In this document: in pieces, positions 12,106 to 22,947 of the stretch | Layout: every line of letters starts with the position of its first letter | How positions within the stretch are numbered: position 1 is the first letter of the stretch | DNA from: Labia minor | Lineage: Eukaryota > Arthropoda > Insecta > Dermaptera > Spongiphoridae | Direction of reading: 5' to 3' | DNA: 64,000 nt | Assembly: GCA_963082975.1 (NCBI GenBank) | Contig: OY720345.1 | Span: 80,073,034-80,137,033 of the forward strand | Position numbers and translations under genes: made by a program | Notes under the pieces: generated by a model | The model's input: the letters and a program-made list of their open reading frames with translations, nothing else | Told to the model about the DNA's origin: nothing | Database searches by the model: none

Positions 12106-12636
12106 CCATACCCATCATTCACTGTTTTTGGTTTCAATCATCGAATAATCTTTTATTATTTAGAAAAAATATAAGACAAATTTTTTGTTTTAATAAAAAA
12201 CGTATTATTTAATGAATCTCTTAGCAGAGGAAGAATAATTGAAAAATTAATGAAGGATAAGGAAAAAGAAGGGGGTCATAAGCATTTAATATATTTTATT
12301 TATGTATAAAACAATTGTTACACCATCATCATCAGAAGCTTTCTTATTCTCAATTTACTAATCGATATACTCATAAATTAAATAGATCAATCAACTTAAA
12401 ATTTCAACGAGTGTTTTTAAATATTATTCTTATTAAGGTTTATATTTTTAAGTTTTATTTTAGTTTATATATATATATATATATATATTAAGCTATTTCA
12501 ATGAGAACCTACAGTTAAATTTATTAATTTCAATAACAACATTCTTGATACGATATATAGACTATATAACTACTTCTGATGCATGCAAATTGCCTGCATC
12601 GTAGGCGAAGATAAAATCCAATCTACTCTTTTTTAA

Positions 12637-12680
<44 letters not shown>

Positions 12681-12770
12681 ACGAGGGCAATTCACAAAGT
12701 AGGTTACGTTTTGGAATTAAGACAAAACTAATACAGGAAAATGTTTTTTTATTATATACATTTGAAAGAG
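12106..12770. other. AT-rich DNA with (TA)n microsatellites
   Basis: Alternating TA tracts at about 12467-12488 and 12640-12677; nothing coding. Confidence 0.65.
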
Positions 12771-13078
12771 CAAATGAATTTTAATTAAATAGCCGGTAAT
12801 TGATTCAAATCTTTACATTACTTATATTGAATAATTTAAAGGATAGTGATTTAGGGAGTAAAATTTATTTGAAATTCTATAATAAATAAGTAAATTATTA
12901 ATTAACAATTATATATAGAATAGATTTGAATAATACATTGAAATTTTATATAAGAAAATAATATATATATATATATATATACATTAGTATAAATAAATAG
13001 TTTTAATTTAATTTGTTTTCCAAAATAATTTTTACATCTGCCCTCAGATACGGCAATAATAAAATATCTCATAATATA
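12771..13078 (+). repeat. left arm of a large inverted duplication
   Basis: Reverse complement of about 14297-14610 over some 308 bp, with matching landmarks such as CAAATGAATTTTAATTAAAT and CAGATACGGCAATAATAAAA. A TA microsatellite lies in both arms at the same place but with different lengths. Confidence 0.8.
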
Positions 13079-13796
13079 TAGATAATACATTCCAAATAAC
13101 AATTTATAAATTATATACACCTTCCTCTAATTTTTTGAAAATTTTTTTTCAATTTCGAAGCTCGTTCATCGCTACGATAAATGTCTCAACTTTTTTGGCT
13201 ATTATGTTTTAATTATATTCAAATTCATTTCCTTATTTCTTCTTTTACTGATCATCCCCTTCCTGCCCATCCTAATTTCTACTTTGCTTTCTTTTTTTTC
13301 TCCCTTCAAGTAATCTTTTTCTGTAATGATTTTTTTATATATGGGTGTATATCGACAGGGGAAAATTTAAGAAAAAGAAGGGTTGGTCACAAAGTGTAAT
13401 GGAAAAGGGTGGACTTTGAATCGGCGTGAACTGACCTGGAGATTTGGACTACAAGAAAAAAAGAGAAAAAAATTAAATTTATCATCAAGGATAAAAATGT
13501 ATAATAAGATTTATTATATTTAATGTTTAAATATAAATTTTTAAAATCTAAAGATTGAAATGTAAATCTTTTAAATTATAATTTTATATACAGCAATTTT
13601 TTTATATTTTTTATAAAAATATGGAAAAAAAGACGTTTTACAAAAATTATAGATAAACCAATATTTGTTGTGAAACAAATTTTTTTAATTCTCAGATTAA
13701 AAAAATTAAAAAAACAATCCTTCTAGAAAAACAATATTTTTTGTTAATAATGTAGCCGGTCCTTTTGTAAGAGATAGTCCGTGGACGACCGAGTGT
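13079..13796. other. spacer inside the large inverted duplication
   Basis: No gene apart from the candidate microexon at 13438-13450. A 72-codon frame at 13181-13399 is hydrophobic and AT-driven, with no support. Confidence 0.5.
13438..13450 (-). CDS. candidate 13-nt microexon
   Basis: On the minus strand the pyrimidine tract TTTTTTTCTTGTAG is followed by TCCAAATCTCCAG and then the donor GTCAGT. Thirteen bases is 3n+1. Joined between the exon ending at 18929 and the terminal exon at 3675 it reads E-SKSP-G-GNN and stays open. It is an alternative to the 10-nt candidate at 18742-18751; using both would give an early stop. Unproven without RNA evidence, but the acceptor is one of the strongest in the region. 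Confidence 0.4.
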
Positions 13797-13798
13797 AA

Positions 13799-14146
13799 GG
13801 CCCGATTCACACACAAGTGGCGTATAGCACTGGCGTGGTTCTGGCGTGGAACAGGTTTGTAATGTAATTGCATTAGCTTATGACTCAATACCCACAGATA
13901 TGGCGTGTTGGAGGCGTGGAAAATGGCACGAAGACCACTCCGCTCCGACTCCACCGGTGGCTCGTAGGGACTGGCACGCCACTTCTAGACCATTTGGAGT
14001 GGTCTTCGTGCCATTTTCCACGCCTCCAACACGCCATACGCCATATCTGTGGGTATTGAGTCATAAGCTAATGCAATTACATTAACAAACCTGTTCCACG
14101 CCAGAACCACGCCAGTGCGATACGCCACTTGTGTGTGAATCGGGCC
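13799..14146. mobile_element. foldback MITE, Harbinger-like
   Basis: Nearly perfect hairpin of 348 bp: arms of about 150 bp start GGCCCGATTCACACACAAGT and end with its complement. It is flanked on both sides by TAA (13796-13798 and 14147-14149), the TWA-type duplication known for PIF/Harbinger elements. The loop is about 45 bp. No coding capacity. Confidence 0.8.
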
Positions 14147-14296
14147 TAATGGTGGTCCTTATTTCTTCCAATAAAGTCCGTCTGCTCTCGACGGTAGCCC
14201 AAGAACGAATGTCTTTGTCTCCTTTTAACAACTCTTCTGGGGAAACGTATTAAAATAATATTTTCCAAAAATAAATTTATTTTTAAATAAATAAAT

Positions 14297-14387
14297 TATA
14301 TTATGAGATATTTTATTATTGCCGTATCTGATGGCAGATGTAAAATTAATTTGGAAAATAAAATTAAATTAAAACTATTTATTTATA

Positions 14388-14432
<45 letters not shown>

Positions 14433-14610
14433 TTCTTATATAAAATTTCAATGTATTATTCAAATCTATTCGATATATAATTAATTGTTAATTAATAATT
14501 TACTTATTTATTATAGAATTTCAAATAAATTTTACTCTCTAAATCACTATCCTTTCAATTATTCAATTTAAGTAATGCAAATTACCAGCTATTTAATTAA
14601 AATTCATTTG
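14297..14610 (-). repeat. right arm of the large inverted duplication
   Basis: Mirror of 12771-13078, with a longer (AT)n run at about 14392-14428. Together the arms enclose about 1.2 kb including the foldback MITE. Confidence 0.8.
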
Positions 14611-15739
14611 TTATTTTTCATTATAATGTAGATTAGATCATCTTTTTAAAATCATTTGGAAATCGAGCGGAAATCTTTCGAATCATTTCAAGGTCATTGG
14701 GTATTTAACACAAAAATGATTGAATTTAAAAAAGAAAAAACAAATATCATTTTAACCCAAATCAGGTGTTAAAATGAGGTAAGAATTTAAAATACATTCA
14801 GACAATAATACAATTCATGCTGAATTAAAGAATCCATTTATTGGGTATTCACTGAGCAATTTCGAATTTTATTTTACAAAAGAATATTTTTCATAATACT
14901 AGTATAAACTTAAATACTAGCTGACTTTCAGAATCAATATATGTAGTGTTAAGGTTTATTAACTGAATTAAATTTAGTTTTTTATATTAAGGTAAAATTA
15001 ATAATCAAAAGGAATTAAATTCAATGAATACCACCTAAAAATATGTAGTATTTTGTTAAAAGTCGGTATATGATAATAATAGTTTTACATTTATTTTATT
15101 TCAACCAATCAGAATAATATAATATGAAATTTTTATTTTGGTTTTCTTTATTTTATTGAATTTAACACTAAATCAATTATATACTAAATAATATATGTTC
15201 TAATGCGGTGGTTTCTAAGCCTATTTGGCCTTTCCAGAAAAAAATTTACCTAGCGCCCCTGGATATTAACTTTTTTTAATTTTAATAACAATTAAAAAGA
15301 AAGATAAATGTTCCTATTATAAATAAAGGTGTAAATTAGAAATATTGAAATTATGTATCTATTTATTGAACTCAAAATAGCGAAATAATATAATTTTTAC
15401 AATTTTCCTTAAATGCACCTGTGGAATCCCGGGAAATTATAAAAAATACTAAATTTGAGATGGAAATTGTAAAAGTTTTACGAAAAAGTTAAATAAATGT
15501 TGTTTTTGCCAAAATATAAAATAAATTTAATACAAAAATAAAAAAAAATCCAGAAGATATAATTTATAATCATCAAAATATAACATAAACATAATTATTT
15601 TCTTTTACTTGTTTAGAAAATAACATTTTAGAAACGTGAGGCAATCAAGGGAAATGTCGCCTAAAACTGACATCCTTCTTATTAGAGGAGTAATGATTAG
15701 TTATAAATAATTATGAATTTTATATAAATATATATATAT
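14611..15739. other. AT-rich noncoding DNA
   Basis: No supported gene. Around 15205-15262 a GC-richer stretch ending AGCGCCCCTGG resembles a decayed hAT end, too weak to call. Confidence 0.5.
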
Positions 15740-16172
15740 ATATATATATAAAATTGATTTTTTCTCGTGAAGCTGGTGCGCATTCCGTCTGCTTTCAAAT
15801 TTCTTACGCAGAAGTTTTCACTTCTGTCGGCCAGTCCCACGACTGCCAATTTCGACTTTTTTTTTCTTCTAAAGTGACCGTAAAAATATAAAAATATATA
15901 TGTTTGATAATTTTTCACATGATTAATAATTGTATAAAACTGCTATATATAGAATTTCAGCTTGATTGAATCGCTGAAAATACCAGAACCAGAATTTTTT
16001 AACACTGCAAATCTCCCGCGCCAACACGTGACGTGGTGCCATCAACAAAGAGCCAAACATGTTCCGGTTTAATAAATATTATATTAATTTTAATTTATAA
16101 TTTAATTAATTTAATTTAAATTAATATATGTTATTTAATCCAATTCAAATTTACGAGAAAATCGAGTGGAGA
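15740..16172 (+). repeat. third, partial copy of the ACTATCTCGC repeat family
   Basis: From about 15863 it matches 4793-5104, including TTCAGCTTGATTGAATCGCT and the closing GAGTGGAGACACTCCA. The left part (15750-15860, CTCGTGAAGCTGGTGCGCAT) is not in the other copies. Confidence 0.7.
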
Positions 16173-16234
16173 CACTCCAGATTTTTTGGGGAGTCTTCAA
16201 TACTCAATTTTTAGCTAAGCTGATTAAATTTTTT

Positions 16235-16486
16235 GTATACAAAGAAACAACTTCCCTTGACATCTGTTGAAAATTTTACAAATTTATATTGAGTGGTTTA
16301 TAAGATATTAATTATTTTAGGCATGATTTGAATCCGTATGCTTCAAAATTTATCACATTTATCACACAGAACTCAATTTCTAGAGAAGATAGATACAGAG
16401 TATACAAAGAAACATCTTCCCTTGACATCTCTTGAAAATTTCACAAATTTATGTTGAGTAGTTTGTGCGATATTAATTATTTTAGG
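16235..16486. repeat. pair of 87-bp direct repeats
   Basis: 16235-16321 and 16400-16486 are close copies, both starting GTATACAAAGAAACA and ending TTAATTATTTTAGG, offset by 165 bp. Confidence 0.75.
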
Positions 16487-16737
16487 TCCGAGTGCAAGAA
16501 AGTGCATTTTTCGCTCATTTAATTCCCGCCGGAGTGCTGGCATAGGAAAATTTAATTCCCGGCTACTTGAGGGGTTAATAATTCTGGGTGGAAGAATCTG
16601 GTTAGAATTAATATTTTTATATTGATTGTAGAAAAATAGAATAACATAGAATCCAACAAGGCATTCGAGATGTGGTGTTACAGGGAGATTTGAAAAAATT
16701 ATTGAACGGAAAGAATAATAAATTGTTGAAGGGTAAA

Positions 16738-17098
16738 TAAGTTGACCTGTGGCCAGGTCCGAACCGACCGACGGTTTGAAGTAAATTAATTTCCAGCTAC
16801 AGAAACAATTTCAAATAATTTAAATGTATCTATTAATGCAATAAAAAACAGATATGGATTTAACATAAATATTTTTAATTTTATTTTATGTCTAATATAT
16901 AAGGAGGCGCTGGCTGTGACTTCATGAAGGGCTGGGTGACGTCATATAATTTTAAATTAAGAAAAAACTAATGAAGATGATTTTTCCCGAGGATAAAACC
17001 AATACAAAATGCATGATTCGTGGTGAGATATAAAAATTTCCACATGTGAAATTTGGTGTGAAAACAATACATCCCTTACTATCGTCGGTCGGTAAAAA
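16738..17098 (+). mobile_element. MITE of the MULE-linked family
   Basis: Left end GTTGACCTGTGGCCAGGTCC, then ACCGACCGACGG; right end CGTCGGTCGGTAAAAA. ACCGACCGACG is repeated in inverse at both ends. Copies or parts lie at 5875, 20391, 22948, 29213, 30041 and 53791. This is a short form (361 bp) without coding capacity. Confidence 0.75.
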
Positions 17099-18741
17099 TT
17101 GAATAATATTGGGTTTATTCACGGATGATATTATTATTTATGTAAACCGAGACATTTTTATCTCCCGGAGAATTTTTGCGGGGACACTGGGACAGAATAC
17201 ACATAAGAATAAGCAAAATGATAGTATGGGATTTGTAAGTCAGCTAAAGAATAAGAGTATTTGATCTATCAAAATTAAAAAAAATTTTAGGAGATCTAAT
17301 TTTATTTATTTATTTAAAATAAGTTGTACCACATGTTTATAATTAACAAAAATTATACATTAAGTTAATTTTTTAAATAAGCTTAACCACACACACATAT
17401 TTTATTTCTTTCCAAATATGATTTATCAGTACAATGGTAAGAAAAAAATTTGATAATTTATTAATATTAAATTATTATTGAGTATAGGTATATTCGATTA
17501 CAATATATTTATTTATATTCATATGAAATAATTTCCATAATAAGAAAAAATAAAATATTTTTATATTTGGTAAGTTAAAAAGAAATAATAATGAAAAAGA
17601 GTTATATTTTTACAATATATATGATTTTTTTTGTGATGTTTGCATTTTAATTTTAAATTGAGAAATTATAATAATAATTAATTCTACCTATATAGTAAAA
17701 TATTTAAAATATATCAAAGTTTAAATTATGAAATTGTATATTTCAAAATGAAAATAAAAAGTTAAAGAAAATAATCGCGATATTCAATTATTTTTTTATT
17801 ATTAATTAAATTAAAAAAAACAATTGAATATTTAATAGGGCCTCCTCCTTTCCCCATAAATTAGCCCTTCCAAGCCTCGCCTTCCGAAATTTAGAAAAAG
17901 TAATAATAAAGAAAGTTTGCCTTAAAAAAAAAAGATTAAAAAAAATAAGGCGTTTGGTCTGTAGCCTCTTTGAATCAGCTGAGAGTGCCTTTGATTTTTT
18001 GGATTTCGAAATGAAATCGCGACATTCGGGGCAACCTGAAAAAAATCCTACCTAGTAAGGGAGTGCATAGCCTCCATCAATAGGCATGGAAGGCCCATGG
18101 TAATCGAAAAAGCCCTGCGCTCAAAAGGTAACCAACAATTTGTTCCTGTTCAGGCTAATCCCATTTCGGAACTGTGCTGAATTACCTTCCCGAATTCCCG
18201 TTCATCCAATCCACCTCAAATACACTCTCAGTAATACAAAATGGCACAATTCAGACCTCACATGCAATTCATGCAATCCAACCCTTAAATAATAGCATGG
18301 CATTTGTTTTATCCACCCACATTTTATTTATGTATTAATTCTAATCTAATCTATGAATTAGTAGGATGAAAACATGCAGGGACGTAGGAGGCAACCACCT
18401 GAAAATTCCTAACAACTATATATATATATATCAAAAATTAGCCACCCTCCCAGTATAACGCATCGAAACCTACAAATTCTAAAAATACCTTTGTCTCTTC
18501 TGCCTCCTCTTTATCAATGCTTCTTCTTGAAAGATGTACTCTGAAATTCCCTAATCTCACTAAATTCTGTCATATAATTTAATATATTTCTCTATAATTT
18601 CCTAATTAATATTATCAAAAGCAAAAAATCATTGTAATTTAATTACACTTTCTATATTATATTAAACTTTACTTTAAATATTATATTTACATTTTCTATT
18701 TTAAAGTGCGCCATGCTAAATAAAGAACGATTATTACTTAC
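17099..18741. other. noncoding DNA with a GC-richer block at 17830-18300
   Basis: No convincing exon. The block at 17830-18300 has near-balanced base content and looks single-copy; it could be conserved regulatory DNA in the intron of the minus-strand gene proposed here. Confidence 0.4.
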
Positions 18742-18751
18742 ATTTGGAGAG
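18742..18751 (-). CDS. candidate 10-nt microexon
   Basis: On the minus strand ATACAG, then CTCTCCAAAT, then the full-consensus donor GTAAGT. No other AG occurs for roughly 100 bases upstream, a pattern known for regulated exons with distant branch points. Ten bases is 3n+1: from GAG| at 18929 it reads LSK plus T, and the terminal exon at 3675 completes TGT. Alternative to the 13-nt candidate at 13438-13450. Confidence 0.4.
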
Positions 18752-18928
18752 CTGTATTTCAATCATTTCATCGTCATGAAGGATGGAGAAAATAATCAAG
18801 AATTCAAATCAATATTCAGTAGCAGGAACGAAGATTGAAACATGAAATAGAAGAAGAAAAATAACTTATTAGTTTATAATCAATAAATTTAAATTGAATT
18901 AAAAATAAAATTAATAATAAATACTGAC

Positions 18929-19014
18929 CTCGGAGTTAATAAAGGGTTGATATTTCTCGCAGATTAAACTCGAAGAACAGCTCGTAGACTTGAATGGATG
19001 TCCATCACTTTCGC
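18929..19014 (-). CDS. internal coding exon of the unidentified gene
   Basis: The minus strand is open as DGHPFKSTSCSSSLICEKYQ then PFINSE and ends at GAG followed by the donor GTCAGT. The 5' border is uncertain: CGAG before 19014 or AAAG before 19007; neither is a pyrimidine-AG. GC content is well above the surroundings. The plus strand is also open for 19 codons, but it lacks a good acceptor tract. Frame continuity through either microexon to the terminal exon is the main support. Confidence 0.45.
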
Positions 19015-19021
19015 CTCGATA

Positions 19022-19900
19022 AAGTAAAAAATAATTAAGATTAGATATTTATATTATATACAGGAAATAAATAAATAAATAATATTAATAGGATTAAAAA
19101 AGTGTATAGATTTTTAAAAATATTATCTTATTTCTGTAATATTAAAATACTAAATTTATTTTACATCCTATATAGAACCATGATTATAATAAGTTATAAT
19201 ACGCATTTAATAGACATATAATAAAAATATCTTACAGAAAATTAATTATGATTATATTATTAATTTCACGAAGATTTTATTCTGTTTAATTGATGTATAG
19301 GTAATAGAAATATTATTCATTTTTCAAAAGTGTTATAATAATATGAAATTGAAAAAACAATATTCATATGAGATTTGAAAGGAACGGTGTGAGCGATAAT
19401 GAGATTAGAAAGAATATGTAGAATATTTAAAATTATATATTCCTATATGAATATAAGAAATATATATTTTTTTGATTTATAATTATATTATATGAATTTT
19501 GAAAATAATCAGCACATCTTCATACTTTTTAAATAAATACGTTTTAATAGGATTAATATATATATTGAAATTTAAAAAATATTTCAATAAATATATTTAA
19601 AGAAAAAGAAAATTTTGTATATGATTTTTTTAATTTTTAAATAATTTTAATTTAACTTTTAATAAAATTTAATTAATGAGATCTGATAGAATATTTAAGA
19701 TTAATTCTTTTCAAAGATTTGAATGAAAAATTTATAAATTTATTTGGGTATATGAAGAAAAAATTATAAAAATGCACTTTATAAAATTTAATTTTTATTT
19801 AAATATTTTTTTTTAAAAGTTCACTAATCTTCCTTTTAATTAATAAAAATAAATAATAAAATTACAATTAATTCTTGAATAGCGAATTATTAAGGGATGA
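19022..19900. other. AT-rich noncoding DNA
   Basis: No gene or repeat copy seen. Confidence 0.6.
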
Positions 19901-19904
19901 TTTC

Positions 19905-20068
19905 AGTGGAGAGGAGGGCGTCCGGTGCAGTCCAGTGTCTCACACTACGCAGGGAAGGGGAAGGGGAACTGACTGCGTACGAGTCGCCCTCCTGCATGAG
20001 GTCAGTTCAGGCGGCGGAGGGGCATGGAGAGGGGCGAGCGGGGAGTGCAGAGGTGAGCGCTCTCCTGC
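19905..20068. promoter_or_regulatory. CpG-rich island, possible promoter or exon
   Basis: About 160 bp at roughly 65 percent GC with eleven CpGs, in DNA otherwise above 75 percent AT. Initiator-like TCAGTT occurs on both strands. On the plus strand CAGAG|GTGAGC at 20052 is a good donor. On the minus strand TTTGCAG before 20064 and AGT|GTGAGA at 19944 bracket 121 nt that stay open in one phase (proline-rich) and would join the 19007 exon in frame. Because GC-rich DNA has few stops, the open frames alone prove little. It is either a first exon with core promoter or a coding exon. Confidence 0.45.
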
Positions 20069-20390
20069 AAATTATTTCAAATAAAATACATATTAAAATA
20101 AAATAAAATAAACAAGTATTAATTTTTAAAATTAGTGATGTTTTAGAATACATCTTAAATCGAATCAATAAGTTTAATTCTATTAATTCTATTAAATCAA
20201 TAAGCTTAATTTTATTCAAAGATCATAATGAAAATTTAAAAAAAAATTACAAATATATCAGTAAGAAGTTCATTAATGAAATTATCATATTTTGAAAGGA
20301 GGTGGCGTATGAATGTAAATGGTTCAATTTAAATTTAAAATTGTTTGCCGAATGTGATATAATTTTAATTTAACGTAAATATATTTCATA

Positions 20391-20442
20391 TAAGTTGACC
20401 TGTGGCCAGGTGCGAACCGACCGACGGTTTGAAGTAAATTAA
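20391..20442 (+). repeat. left end of the MULE-linked element
   Basis: TTGACCTGTGGCCAGGTGCG then ACCGACCGACGGTTTGAAGT, identical in plan to the MITE at 16738. The matching right end lies at 22948-23413, with a transposase remnant between. Confidence 0.7.
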
Positions 20443-20934
20443 TCAAATTAATCAAATTCGTATGTTAAATAAAGGGAATTTACTCAAATTTCGTTTATTA
20501 GCATACGTTTTAATAGCATAATGATTCCATATACAAAATACACCATTTGCACCGTATATTTCAACAGAGAATATACAACGAAATTTATGAAATTTACTAT
20601 CATCATGTCTTTTTCATTTTACTCAATGCATTTATAGAAACATCAAGTCAATGCCAGAAGTTTTGAAGCTCTATAATGATACAGATAATCCTGACAACTC
20701 CACTCATTTACGAACTCTTGCAGCTTTTGCTTTGGTACCACCATCAAAAGTCATTGTAGCCTCCTGGACGACCAACAGGGCAAAACTTCGTGATCTTTTT
20801 TCTTACTTCGAGCGCACTTGGCTAGGTGAACAATTTTTGGCTGGCTTTTATGACCCCGAATTCGACATTGGAACATTGGAACATCTACGATGCCACTTTG
20901 ATGGGATTGCCTCAAACAAATAATGCATTGGAAG

Positions 20935-22697
20935 CAGTGCCGCCCTAACCACAGGGCTAAATGGGCTATAGCCCCAGGGCGCAAGCCTTTTGAGGCGGCA
21001 ATTTTTTATTTGCGATATAGTAAAAATTTATTTTTCATTTTATTAGTTTTTACTTATTTTTAAATTAAAACACTTCTTAAAATATTAAACTGATTTTTAT
21101 TTCTTCCAAATGTGCTGAAAAACGATAGATAGAGAAGGGCAACGCGAAATAGGAGTAACACCCTACCGATCGTACTTTTGTTTCAGTCGCATTTGAATTG
21201 TCGGAGCTGTACTGGAGTTAATATAAGACCACAAATTATATAATAGTTCCGATCAAGTTCTAAGGATTAGACTAAAAACTGATCGGAACTGTCATTATTG
21301 AGATAATCCCCTAAAATCTGGGTAAACATTTATACCCATCTTTTAAATAAGTGACTTTAAAGAAAGTTACAATCAGGGCTTCGAACCGGAACTGAACCGA
21401 AAACCGAAAAAAACCGGTATTTTAATAATATCGGTTTATTTCAGTTCAGTACGTGTTCAATCCAGAGTTGCCACAAGAGGTGTTTTGGCAACACCCAAGC
21501 CCGAATTTTTTTCAATTAGTTATGCCTCGCACTGCATGGTGTCGCTAAAAACTTTGTTTCAAAAATTAGTGTCCTAGTCATACTCTCCCTTCGGTTGTGT
21601 TGGCAGCGTCTCGTAGTCGCAATACAGAATTTAATGTTTTCATCGTTTGTTTAATACTGATATTTTGATTTAGTGATAGTATTAATTTTTTAAATTATTT
21701 ATTCCATTTGTTACAGGGTTATGTATTGATATAAAGAAAATGATTCATAAATATAAATAAAATTATTAAATAAATTTAAACAAATATTGAATACCTTTGA
21801 CCAAGTACGAAGATTAGACAGTAAAAAACTTATTTTAGAATTATGGGAGGAAAATATAAATACATATCCTCATTTTAACAAAATTGCAATGGTGGTTTTA
21901 TGAGATACTGCAACACAAGTTAGTGTTGAAAGAGCTTTTCTCTGGTTTAAAGTTTATTTTACGAGACAATAGAAATAGTTTAAATGAAAATATATTAGAA
22001 GATATTTTAATAATTAGAGGTATAATTTTCATCTTTTATAATTCTAGTTATAATTATAAGTAAATATATCCAAGAATCCTGTATACTTTAACATTAAATA
22101 TACGAATTTGTTTCGTTTGTTGAGTGTTTGAAAGTAGAAGGATGTAAAAAAATATTCATACTTATTTGTTTCGTTTAATAAATTATATTAACATCTTATA
22201 TTATATACTTCTAATTATTATACCTTTAATTAATTATTATTATTTATATTATATTGTATCAATTCATGTAGTATGATTTAGGGTGGTAGCAAGAAATATT
22301 TTTATATATTTATGGCAGACTCGGCATACCCCGACCTAAATTTCTAATACAAATAAAAGGTCTTTAAAATTAATTAATCGGAGCTGAACCGAAAACCGAA
22401 AACCGAAAAACGAAAAAAACCGTTATTTTTGCCGGAACGAAAACCGGAACCGAACTGATATATTTTTTTTAATGAACCGGAACGAAAACCGAAACGAAAA
22501 AAATAACGGTTCGAAGCCCTGGTTACAATAAAGATAACAGTTTATTATAAAAGTAATAAATAGTTTTTTTCTAGTTCTGACACTTTTGTTTTGTATAACT
22601 TTTCCGACTCCCATTTGCCATTCTGTGTATTTTCTTAGGAAGAAGGGCGCATTATTTTTAGTAGCCCATGGGCGCCGAATCCCTTAAGACGGCCCTG
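20935..22697 (+). mobile_element. outer hAT-like element
   Basis: Starts CAGTGCCGCCCTAACC and ends GACGGCCCTG, with an exact 8-bp target duplication ATTGGAAG at 20927-20934 and 22698-22705. It is inserted in the transposase remnant. Without the inner element it is about 615 bp and non-coding. Confidence 0.85.
21374..22521 (+). mobile_element. inner hAT element with decayed transposase
   Basis: A perfect 15-bp inverted repeat CAGGGCTTCGAACCG at both ends and an exact 8-bp target duplication GTTACAAT at 21366-21373 and 22522-22529, inside the outer element. Around 21830-22020 the plus strand keeps a hAT C-terminal dimerisation signature: NKIAMVVL, a stop, then VSVERAF, with several stops and frame changes. 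Subterminal ACCGGAAC/GAACCG motifs repeat at both ends. Confidence 0.88.
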
Positions 22698-22947
22698 ATT
22701 GGAAGGTTACAACAATGCTCTTCGTTCACGCTTAGGAGGTTATAAGACATCAGTATGGGACCTGATTAAGCAAATCCATATTGAGCATAACCTTATCTCT
22801 TTGGAAATCTGTCGTGATGTTCGTGGTAAGAAGCCTGATCCACCAAGGAAACGATTCCGCAACTCGCATGATGAGCGTCTGACCATAATGAAGGCAAACC
22901 ATGAAAAATGGGACGCTAAAAAACCAGATGGAAGAGATGTGATGTAA

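Larger units (their letters stand above)
20651..22946 (+). pseudogene. MULE-type transposase remnant split by hAT insertions
   Basis: Two coding pieces, 20651-20926 and 22706-22946, read on through the insertion as ...LMGLPQTNNALEG|YNNALRSRLGG. A YFERTWLG stretch followed by PQTNNALEGYNN matches the C-terminal region of MULE/FLYWCH-associated transposases, where lPrTNNavEGwh is typical. The catalytic N-terminal part is missing. There is a frameshift near 20867-20882, next to an 8-bp tandem duplication, so the gene was broken before or independently of the hAT insertion. The second piece ends RDVM and a TAA. Confidence 0.7.

Noticed and set aside
13181-13399. 72-codon hydrophobic open frame
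   Set aside because: T-rich DNA gives such runs by chance; it lies inside the repeat palindrome.
17947-18035. Minus-strand exon with a CPEC zinc-finger look after TTTTTTCAG
   Set aside because: No donor follows, and only one CxxC is present.
18951-19023. Plus-strand terminal exon reading IKLEEQLVDLNGCPSLSPR then stop
   Set aside because: The acceptor tract is weak, and the minus strand of the same bases gives a better donor and joins other exons in frame. Not fully excluded.
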